Positions 1 to 5,542 of a stretch of DNA of 7,638 nucleotides are shown piece after piece (within the stretch, counting starts at the first letter, position 1; each line of letters begins with the position of its first letter). This DNA comes from a bacterium. Lineage in GTDB: Bacteria > Omnitrophota > Gorgyraeia > Gygaellales > Profunditerraquicolaceae. A program made the translations under genes and the position numbers. The notes under the pieces are model-generated. The model did no database searches, had not been told where the DNA came from, and was given only the letters and a program-made list of their open reading frames with translations. The stretch is from contig SCRK01000119.1 of assembly GCA_004298075.1 (NCBI GenBank), forward strand, positions 1 to 7,638, given 5' to 3'.

Positions 1-63
1 CTTATGTCCATGGTTTCCATAGTATTTGCCTCGTTTATTATTAAAAACACTTTAATTAAGTAA
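1..63 (+). CDS. possible C-terminal tail of a membrane protein (5' end outside window)
   Basis: Frame 1 is open from the window edge to a TAA at 61-63. It encodes about 20 residues, the first part strongly hydrophobic (MSMVSIVFASFII) and the end polar (KNTLIK), as in a last transmembrane helix with a short tail. A hairpin with a T-rich tail begins 5 bp after the stop, where a terminator would be expected. Twenty codons are too few to prove coding, and the function cannot be named. The competing reading is a minus-strand gene starting at 20 and running out of the window, with a Shine-Dalgarno-like GAGG 8 bp before its ATG. Confidence 0.3.
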   Translation, partial: LMSMVSIVFASFIIKNTLIK

Positions 64-68
64 ATAAT

Positions 69-118
69 CAGGGACGGTTCTGTTTATGTTTTAAGAACCG
101 TCCCTGTATTTTTTGTTT
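69..118 (+). terminator. perfect 13-bp inverted repeat with T-rich tail; likely intrinsic terminator or dispersed repeat
   Basis: CAGGGACGGTTCT (69-81) pairs perfectly with AGAACCGTCCCTG (94-106) around a 12-nt loop. A T-rich run (107-118) follows on the plus strand. This is the layout of a rho-independent terminator, and it would insulate the sigma-factor unit from upstream transcription. The loop is longer than usual and the T tract is interrupted. The GGGACGGTTCT core also resembles dispersed REP-like palindromes I associate with several environmental bacterial genomes, so it may be a mobile repeat serving as a terminator. Confidence 0.5.
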
Positions 119-143
119 GACAGGGTTGTTTTAGTGTTATAAT
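117..143 (+). promoter_or_regulatory. sigma70-type extended -10 promoter of the sigma-factor operon
   Basis: A consensus -35 TTGACA (117-122) and a consensus -10 TATAAT (138-143) are separated by 15 bp. A TG at 135-136 makes it an extended -10 (TGnTATAAT), which can compensate for the short spacer. Transcription would start about 149-151, on or next to the ATG at 151. The -35 overlaps the end of the hairpin's T tract. The elements are housekeeping-like, so the operon need not depend on its own sigma factor for basal expression. Confidence 0.65.
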
Positions 144-150
144 AGCCCTG

Positions 151-762
151 ATGGATGACTTGGAGTTTGTCCAAGGCTGCCTAAAAGGGGACAAGCAATC
201 CTGGAATGTATTTCTCTCGCGTTATTCCCACCTGATCTACAATTATATCTACAGCGTTTTAGCCGTAAAGGGCCGCAATTTTTCTAATGACCAAGTCGAA
301 GACATCTTCCAGGATATATTCCACCTTTTGATCAAAGATAATTATAAAAAGCTATCTACTTATAGGGGCAGGAACGGTTGTTCCCTGGCCAGCTGGCTCA
401 GACAGGTGACAGTCAATTTCACCATTGATTACCTGCGCAGGCTTAAGCCTATTCTTTCCATTGACGCTGAAAACGAAGAAGGTTTTGGTTTTAAGGATAC
501 CCTTACCGATCTTTCGCCTCAGGCCGCGGATTTCCTCAGCCATCAGGATAAGCTCAAAACACTTTATGAGTGCATTGATTTACTTGAAGCGGGGGAACAA
601 TATTTTATGGAGCTATTCCTGGGGCAGAGATTAAGTTTGGAGCAAATCAAGGATCATCTTAAGGTTACGCGCGGGGCAATGGACATGCGTAAAAGCAGGA
701 TATTCCAAAAGCTGCAGGAATGTTTTAAAAGTAAAGGTTTTGGGTTAGATTTCCTTAAGTAA
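151..762 (+). CDS. ECF-type RNA polymerase sigma factor (sigma-70 family)
   Basis: A 203-residue protein with the two-domain layout and length of extracytoplasmic-function sigma factors, which recruit RNA polymerase to a small regulon. Region 2 spans about residues 6-98. It starts FVQGCLKGDKQSW, has a DIFQDIF segment (51-57) like the usual region 2 helix, and ends with the SWLRQVTVNFTIDYLRR helix (81-97) that typically melts and reads the -10. Region 4 lies at about 135-192, with a helix-turn-helix around SLEQIKDHLKVTRGAMDMRKS (from residue 162); MDMRKSR replaces the more common VKSRLHR. The ATG at 151 is chosen because residue 4 onward already matches the family start. It has no Shine-Dalgarno and sits at the predicted transcription start, so translation may be leaderless. 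The stop lies 26 bp before the chosen start of the putative anti-sigma gene. The target promoters cannot be named from this window. Confidence 0.88.
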   Translation: MDDLEFVQGCLKGDKQSWNVFLSRYSHLIYNYIYSVLAVKGRNFSNDQVEDIFQDIFHLLIKDNYKKLSTYRGRNGCSLASWLRQVTVNFTIDYLRRLKPILSIDAENEEGFGFKDTLTDLSPQAADFLSHQDKLKTLYECIDLLEAGEQYFMELFLGQRLSLEQIKDHLKVTRGAMDMRKSRIFQKLQECFKSKGFGLDFLK

Positions 763-776
763 TGCGTCTATTGAGA

Positions 777-783
777 GAGGGAG
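777..783 (+). promoter_or_regulatory. ribosome binding site that decides the anti-sigma start
   Basis: The purine-rich tract GAGGGAG lies 5 bp before the ATG at 789. An ATG at 762, in the same frame, overlaps the sigma-factor stop by one base (TAATG) but has no Shine-Dalgarno. It would add nine residues (MRLLREGEH) that look like translated ribosome binding site. I therefore prefer 789, although reinitiation at 762 cannot be excluded. Confidence 0.6.
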
Positions 784-788
784 AGCAT

Positions 789-1493
789 ATGCCTAACTAT
801 TTTGAAAAAATAATCGGGGTTATTTACCGGCAAAAACGGGGTTCAGGAAGTTTTATGACCGGTGAACATCCGGATGAAGAGGCTTTGGCTTCTTTTCTTG
901 AGGATAAGCTTCCTCATAAGGATAGATTGCTTATTGAGAAGCATCTGGTCAGTTGTTCCTCATGCGCTGAGTATGTAGGCATCCAGCTTAAGATGGAGTC
1001 CGGTTTAGCCAAGGAGGTGCCGGGGCTTTTATTGCAGAAGGTTAAAAGGCTAGTCATTGATGATAATAAAGATAGCCTCTTGGAAATATTCCTTAAGCTT
1101 AAAGAAAAGGCAATTGAAATTATTCAGACCAGCGGTGATGTCCTGGTGGGCCAGGAGTTTATTTCCGCCCCGGTTTTACGCAGCCGCCGGATAAAGGATT
1201 TCAGGGAGGAGGTGGTTATCCTGAAAGACCTCCAAAGTATCCGGGTAGAGGCCAGGCTTAAGAACAATAACGCCAAAAGTTTTGATCTCGCCGTGTCAGC
1301 CAGGGATAAACAGAGCCAGGAACTTATCCGCGATTTAAGGGTAACACTTTTTAAGGGAGGCCTTGAGCTGGAATCTTACGCGTCAGAGGCCGCGAGCGTT
1401 ATTTTCAGGGATATCCTGCCGGGAGTTTATACGGCTGAGGTAACAAAGTCAGGAGAAAAGGTCGCGGTAGTGAAGATAAAGGCGGAGATTTAG
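789..1493 (+). CDS. zinc-finger (ZAS/HC2-like) putative anti-sigma factor with C-terminal beta-rich domain
   Basis: A 234-residue protein, predicted to bind the sigma factor encoded just upstream and hold it inactive. Residues 27-63 match the zinc-binding anti-sigma motif: an upstream His27, then His52-x3-Cys56-x2-Cys59 within EKHLVSCSSCAEYV. A helical, charged stretch follows (about 67-120). Residues about 150-234 are beta-strand-like and end in FRDILPGVYTAEVTKSGEK, which resembles the final strands of Ig-like or carboxypeptidase-regulatory-like domains. No signal peptide or membrane helix is visible, so unlike many anti-sigma factors it should be cytoplasmic, and sensing must come from a partner. 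The next gene starts 6 bp after its stop. The anti-sigma role rests on the motif and gene order. A zinc-finger scaffold for the CHAT protein is the alternative. Confidence 0.75.
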   Translation: MPNYFEKIIGVIYRQKRGSGSFMTGEHPDEEALASFLEDKLPHKDRLLIEKHLVSCSSCAEYVGIQLKMESGLAKEVPGLLLQKVKRLVIDDNKDSLLEIFLKLKEKAIEIIQTSGDVLVGQEFISAPVLRSRRIKDFREEVVILKDLQSIRVEARLKNNNAKSFDLAVSARDKQSQELIRDLRVTLFKGGLELESYASEAASVIFRDILPGVYTAEVTKSGEKVAVVKIKAEI

Positions 1494-1499
1494 TAATTT

Positions 1500-3683
1500 A
1501 TGCAGGTTACGCAGGCTTTAAACCTGGAGGTTTTTAAGCAGGAGCGCTCTCTCAAGATGGGGCTTTTTTCGCAAAATGAGCCCTCTGCCACCTTAAAACA
1601 TTATAACCAGGTCTCTGTTTCTTTTGAGGAGATCAACGGCCTGTGCGAGGAGTTGATCTGTATTTTAAACCGGACAGCCAGGATAGAGGCAGAGGCGCAA
1701 AGCTTGTGTAAAATCGGCCGCATGCTTTGGGACCATCTGCTTAGCCGTCCGATCAAAGAAAAACTAAAGAGCAGTTTATCCACCCAGCTTACCCTATCCC
1801 TGGATGAGGAGTTGATCCAGATACCCTGGGAGCTGATCTTTGACGGTTCGGATTTTCTCTCTCTTAAATTCAGCATGGGGAGGCTTGTGCGCAGCGGGGG
1901 GGAATCAGCTGCCTTGCGCTACCGTAATCTATCCGATGAAGTAAAAATGCTTATCCTGGCTAATCCAACCGGCGACCTGGACTCCGCTTACACCGAAGGC
2001 CTGAATATCAAGAATCAGTTCGCGCATAAGAGGGAAAGGGTATGCGTTGATTTTAAGTCCACCTCCATAGATAAGGCTTATCTCAAGAAGAACATCTGTG
2101 ATTACGATATTGTGCATTTTGCCGGGCACTGTGAATTTGACAAAAAGGATACGCAGCGCTCCGGATGGATGTTCAGCGACGGGCTCTTTAGCGTCGAGGA
2201 GATTATGAAAATGGGGCAGAGTTCCGATCTGCCTGTTTTGATATTTTCCAATGCCTGCCATTCAGCCCAGCTTTCAACGGGGCTGATCAATTCCGGCTAT
2301 CAGGAAACAAACTTTAATATGGCTGGCGCTTTCCTGTTTGCCGGGGTGCGCCATTATATCGGCTCTATCCGTAAGATCGAAGATACAGTAAGCCAGGAGT
2401 TCGGCCGTAAATTTTATACGCAGCTTCTTTCAGGGGTAAGCGTCGGGGAGTCCCTGCGGCTGGCTAAGCTGAAACTGATCAAGGAACACGGTTTGGCAGG
2501 TTTACATTGGACTAGCCACTTGCTTTATGGCGACCCGGGGTTTGTTTTCTTTAACACCCGGGTCAAGAAACAAAATAAACGGCTGCTTAGCTCCCGATTT
2601 AAGAAAGCTATTTTTTCCGCCGGCATATTAATCCTTATTATTGCTTTGGGCCTTCTGTCCGCGTTTTGGGCGCCTAAACTTAATCCCGGTAAAATCTATC
2701 TATTCCTGAGCTCGGAGGGGCAATACCGCAAAGGCAATAACCAGGGTGCCGTAGACCTGGGAATGCGAGCGATTAATAAGGACCGGGATTTCCTGAGCGT
2801 TTATCCGGTGGTGGCCAATGCCTATTGGCGGATGGGTAAGAAAGAAAAGGCGCTAAGATACTATTTTGAATATGTGCTCAGAAGCGAGAAATTAAACAAC
2901 AAAAAACATCTTGCCTCAGCCTACATAAAACTGGGTTGGTTCTATCAGCTGACGGGCCAATACGCGTCAGCGCGCCAGTTCTATGATAAGGCAATCAGCT
3001 TAAGCAGAGAATTAAAGGATAAGCTTAACGAGGCGGTAGCTTTAAGAAAATTAGCTGTCTGGTATATAGATAATAAGAATCTTGAAGCCGCCCTGGAGTT
3101 ATTGACTAAAAGCGTTGCCATAAATCTCGCGGGCAGGAATAATTTCGAGCACCGCAGTAATCTTGCCGGCGATTATTTTGATATAGGCCTGGTTTTCGCG
3201 GATAAGGATGATTACGCCGGGGCAAAGGAATTTTACGAAAAGAGCCGCAAGATCTTTGAAGAGCTTAAACTGAAGAATGAATTAAGCGATTGTTTCTTTA
3301 ACCTGGGCGAGATTTATCTCTTTCAAAAAGAGTATCAAAAGGCCATGGATTATTATTTTATGGGTTTAAAGATCGACCTGGCCCAGAATAATAAGGTTAA
3401 TCTGGTCTCCGATTATAATATGATAGGGGAGCTTTACCTGGAGATGGATGACCTGGGGGAAGCGGAAAGCCACTTTAAACATGCCTCCGTGCTGGCCGGG
3501 GAAATTAACAGCCCTCCGGATCTCGCCGGCGCTAATTATAACCTGGGGCTTTTGTATAAAAAAATGGGCAAGAAAAACCTGGCCAGGGAGCATTGGCGTA
3601 AGGCCCAGGAAATATACAGGCCTATTGACCTTGATAAATATCAGGAGATCCGCAGTCAATTGCTGGATCTGGATGCTTCTTAA
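1500..3683 (+). CDS. transmembrane CHAT-domain (caspase-like) protease with TPR array
   Basis: A 727-residue, three-part protein. An N-terminal CHAT domain covers about residues 40-350. It contains the PWELIFDG segment (from 109), HFAGH with the likely catalytic His210, NACHS with the likely nucleophile Cys253, and the closing YGDP (343-346). CHAT domains belong to the caspase/separase clan, so cysteine-protease activity is plausible. A single hydrophobic helix follows at about 370-390, preceded by a very basic stretch (KKQNKRLLSSRFKK). By the positive-inside rule this puts the CHAT domain in the cytoplasm and the C-terminus in the periplasm. Residues about 400-720 form roughly eight tetratricopeptide units of about 40 residues, with repeated A/G-Y-x-x-L/I-G signatures such as AYIKLGWFYQLTGQY. 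No signal peptide is seen. The ATG at 1500 has only a distant GGAG (12 bp); Met20 is an alternative start, but the residues before it look like the domain's first strand. The substrate is unknown. Position suggests the zinc-finger protein or sigma factor. Confidence 0.85.
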   Translation: MQVTQALNLEVFKQERSLKMGLFSQNEPSATLKHYNQVSVSFEEINGLCEELICILNRTARIEAEAQSLCKIGRMLWDHLLSRPIKEKLKSSLSTQLTLSLDEELIQIPWELIFDGSDFLSLKFSMGRLVRSGGESAALRYRNLSDEVKMLILANPTGDLDSAYTEGLNIKNQFAHKRERVCVDFKSTSIDKAYLKKNICDYDIVHFAGHCEFDKKDTQRSGWMFSDGLFSVEEIMKMGQSSDLPVLIFSNACHSAQLSTGLINSGYQETNFNMAGAFLFAGVRHYIGSIRKIEDTVSQEFGRKFYTQLLSGVSVGESLRLAKLKLIKEHGLAGLHWTSHLLYGDPGFVFFNTRVKKQNKRLLSSRFKKAIFSAGILILIIALGLLSAFWAPKLNPGKIYLFLSSEGQYRKGNNQGAVDLGMRAINKDRDFLSVYPVVANAYWRMGKKEKALRYYFEYVLRSEKLNNKKHLASAYIKLGWFYQLTGQYASARQFYDKAISLSRELKDKLNEAVALRKLAVWYIDNKNLEAALELLTKSVAINLAGRNNFEHRSNLAGDYFDIGLVFADKDDYAGAKEFYEKSRKIFEELKLKNELSDCFFNLGEIYLFQKEYQKAMDYYFMGLKIDLAQNNKVNLVSDYNMIGELYLEMDDLGEAESHFKHASVLAGEINSPPDLAGANYNLGLLYKKMGKKNLAREHWRKAQEIYRPIDLDKYQEIRSQLLDLDAS

Positions 3684-3691
3684 AAAAATAC

Positions 3692-3720
3692 TTGACATAA
3701 TAATTTTTTTTAGATATACT
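3692..3720 (+). promoter_or_regulatory. sigma70-type promoter of the sulfur amino-acid operon
   Basis: A consensus -35 TTGACA (3692-3697) is followed after 17 bp, the optimal spacing, by TATACT (3715-3720). Transcription should start near 3727, giving a leader of about 34 nt before the ATG at 3761. A T-run lies in the spacer. The likely operator overlaps the end of the -10 and the start site. No convincing terminator separates this promoter from the CHAT gene, so some read-through is possible. Confidence 0.75.
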
Positions 3721-3746
3721 CTACTATAATCATAGGGTTAGTAGAG
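3719..3746 (+). promoter_or_regulatory. palindromic operator candidate for the Rrf2 regulator
   Basis: CTCTACTA (3719-3726) and TAGTAGAG (3739-3746) form a perfect 8-bp inverted repeat with a 12-bp spacer, 28 bp in all. The size suits a dimeric Rrf2/IscR-type protein, whose sites are about 25-30 bp. It covers the last bases of the -10 and the predicted transcription start, so binding would block polymerase. The regulator is the first gene downstream, so autorepression of the whole operon is the natural reading. Binding itself is inferred. Confidence 0.55.
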
Positions 3747-3760
3747 AAGAGAGGCTTAAG

Positions 3761-4201
3761 ATGAGAATTACATATAAAGGCGACTATGCGCTAAAGGCGC
3801 TTTTGGACCTGGCCCTGCATTATGAGCAGGGGTTAACCACGATCCACGACCTGGCAAAACGTATTGACGCGCCGGTAAAATTCCTGGAGCAGGTTTTGCT
3901 GGATCTAAAAAAAGGCGGCTTTGTAGAGAGCAGGAGGGGCAATGTCGGCGGTTACCAGCTGGCTAAGAATCCGGCTGATATCACTTTAGGCGAAGTGGTC
4001 AGGTTCATTGATGGGCCGATCGAGCCGATCGGTTGCGTAGAAAAAGGTTATTCTAATTGCGTTGATTTGAATAAGTGTGTTTTTAGAAATATCTGGCAGA
4101 AGGTTGCCGGGGCGACTTCGGATATCATTGATAATGTCAGTTTCGCGGATTTAGCCGGCCAGGTCAACCTTAAACAGAACGCGCTGGTTTATTCCATTTA
4201 G
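3761..4201 (+). CDS. Rrf2/IscR-family transcriptional regulator with three clustered cysteines
   Basis: A 146-residue winged-helix regulator of typical Rrf2 length. The start MRITYKGDYALKALLDLA is the family's first helix. The recognition region includes FLEQVLLDLKKGG, with Glu43 placed like the DNA-reading Glu43 of E. coli IscR, and the wing is RGNVGGYQL (59-67). Three cysteines, Cys92, Cys100 and Cys106, sit in the loop that holds an iron-sulfur cluster in IscR and NsrR, although the first gap is two residues longer than in IscR. Arg109 stands where IscR has its fourth ligand, His107. This suggests an Fe-S or redox sensor, unlike CymR, which controls cysteine genes without a cluster. It has a good ribosome site (GAGAGG, 6 bp spacing) and lies 22 bp before metY. 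Likely role: repressor of its own operon according to sulfide, cysteine or Fe-S status. The exact signal is unknown. Confidence 0.88.
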   Translation: MRITYKGDYALKALLDLALHYEQGLTTIHDLAKRIDAPVKFLEQVLLDLKKGGFVESRRGNVGGYQLAKNPADITLGEVVRFIDGPIEPIGCVEKGYSNCVDLNKCVFRNIWQKVAGATSDIIDNVSFADLAGQVNLKQNALVYSI

Positions 4202-4223
4202 CGATCGAGAAAGGGGCAAGCTA

Positions 4224-5516
4224 ATGACTAAAATTGACAGCAGGCTTCACTTAGAAACGCTGGCCTTGCACGGCGGCCAGGAGGCTGATCCTGCGACAGG
4301 CGCAAGGGCTGTGCCTATTTACCAGACAACATCGTATCAGTTCAAAAGCACCGAACAGGCTGCCAATCTTTTCGGTTTAAAGGAGTTCGGCAATATTTAC
4401 ACGCGTTTAATGAACCCCACTACCGATGTCCTGGAAAAAAGGATGGCGTTATTGGATGGGGGGATAGGCGCCTTAGCCGTAGCCAGCGGGCAATCCGCGA
4501 TAACTATCGCCTTGCTTAATATTGCCCAGGCCGGGGATGAGATCGTGTCGGCGGATAACCTTTACGGCGGAACTTATACGCTTTTTCACTATACTTTTGA
4601 GCGTTTTGGGGTAAAGGTGAAATTCGTGCCTTCAAATGACCTGGATGCCTTACAAAAGGCGATAACACCCAAGACCAAAGCCATTTATGCCGAGTCTATC
4701 GGAAATCCCAAGTTAAATGTCGCGGATCTTGAAGGGATCTCCGCCATAGCGCGCAAGAATGGAATACCTTTTGTGCTGGACAACACTGTATCACCGTATT
4801 TGCTGCGGCCGATTACATATGGAGTGGATATCGTGGTTTATTCGGCAACCAAATTTATCGGCGGCCATGGCACAAGTTTAGGCGGGATAATCGTTGATTC
4901 AGGAAAATTTGATTGGACTAACGGCAAGTTCCCGTTAATATCCGGGCCGGACCCGAGTTATCATGGGATCAACTTTGTTGAGGCGCTTAAGCCTTTTGGC
5001 AATATTGCCTATATCACTAAGGCCAGGGTCAGCTTGTTGCGCGACCTGGGCCCGGCATTATCGCCTTTTAATGCTTTCCTTCTTTTGCAGGGGCTGGAAA
5101 CTTTGCATTTAAGGATGCCCCGCCACTGCGATAACGCCCTGGCTGTAGCTTTGTTCCTCAAAAAACATCCAAAGGTAAGCTGGGTCAATTACCCGGCCTT
5201 GTATGACAGCCCGGAAAAGGAAAGGGCAAGGAAATATCTTCCTAACGGCGCAGGAGCGATCTTGGGCTTTGGGGTCAAAGGAGGCCTTCGGGCAGGGAAG
5301 AAATTCATTGATTCCCTGGAGTTGATATCGCATCTTGCCAATGTCGGCGATGCCAAGAGCCTGGCTATTCATCCGGCAACTACCACGCACCAGCAGCTAT
5401 CCGCTGAGGAGCAGTTAGCAACCGGAGTAACTCCTGATTTTATCCGGCTGTCAATAGGGATAGAGCATATAGACGATATTGTTGCCGATATAGAGCAGGC
5501 TTTAGGTAAGACATAG
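4224..5516 (+). CDS. metY: O-acetylhomoserine sulfhydrylase (aminocarboxypropyltransferase)
   Basis: A 430-residue cytoplasmic PLP enzyme of the Cys/Met-metabolism family, expected to join O-acetyl-L-homoserine and sulfide into L-homocysteine and acetate. The length is normal for MetY and longer than typical MetB/MetC (about 380-400). Visible motifs are LHGGQEADPATGARAVPIYQ near the N-terminus, YTRLMNPTTDVLEKR, the ASGQSAI loop, LDNTVSPYLLRP, and SATKFIGGHG with the PLP-binding Lys210. The C-terminal substrate-side segment HPATTTHQQL and the ending RLSIGIEHIDDI are also standard. The long insert with a PSYHG element after the PLP lysine is typical of MetY rather than cystathionine enzymes. 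Translation starts after AAGGGG with 7 bp spacing. metX lies two genes downstream and supplies its substrate, which supports this choice over O-succinylhomoserine or O-acetylserine activity. Confidence 0.93.
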   Translation: MTKIDSRLHLETLALHGGQEADPATGARAVPIYQTTSYQFKSTEQAANLFGLKEFGNIYTRLMNPTTDVLEKRMALLDGGIGALAVASGQSAITIALLNIAQAGDEIVSADNLYGGTYTLFHYTFERFGVKVKFVPSNDLDALQKAITPKTKAIYAESIGNPKLNVADLEGISAIARKNGIPFVLDNTVSPYLLRPITYGVDIVVYSATKFIGGHGTSLGGIIVDSGKFDWTNGKFPLISGPDPSYHGINFVEALKPFGNIAYITKARVSLLRDLGPALSPFNAFLLLQGLETLHLRMPRHCDNALAVALFLKKHPKVSWVNYPALYDSPEKERARKYLPNGAGAILGFGVKGGLRAGKKFIDSLELISHLANVGDAKSLAIHPATTTHQQLSAEEQLATGVTPDFIRLSIGIEHIDDIVADIEQALGKT

Positions 5517-5542
5517 GCACCCGGCGCTAATAGGAGAATAAT

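Noticed and set aside
1..33. Minus-strand start at 20 (METMDI...) with GAGG 8 bp upstream, suggesting a divergent gene
   Set aside because: Only about six codons are visible. The plus-strand reading, a hydrophobic tail with a stop directly before a terminator-like hairpin, explains the region better. It remains possible.
1601..2290. Several minus-strand open frames of 60-110 codons opposite the CHAT domain
   Set aside because: They are antisense to a well-conserved domain, lack ribosome sites and have unfamiliar translations. The same applies to minus frames opposite the sigma, TPR, metY and cysK genes.
2700..3660. Repeated-looking segments suggesting DNA tandem repeats
   Set aside because: The periodicity is at the protein level (TPR units of about 40 residues); the DNA copies are too diverged to be a tandem repeat array.
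3682..3710. A-run and T-run pairing (8 bp) after the CHAT gene as a terminator
   Set aside because: The stem is only A/T pairs with a 13-nt loop, and it coincides with the -35 and spacer of the next promoter.
3448..3729. Open frame on the plus strand across the end of the CHAT-TPR gene and the following promoter
   Set aside because: It is out of frame with a clear TPR repeat and runs through the next promoter; its Trp/Lys-rich translation resembles no family.
3725..3730. A second TATAAT as an alternative -10 for the Rrf2 operon
   Set aside because: It is 27 bp from TTGACA, with no suitable -35 or extended TG; TATACT at 3715 has perfect 17-bp spacing.
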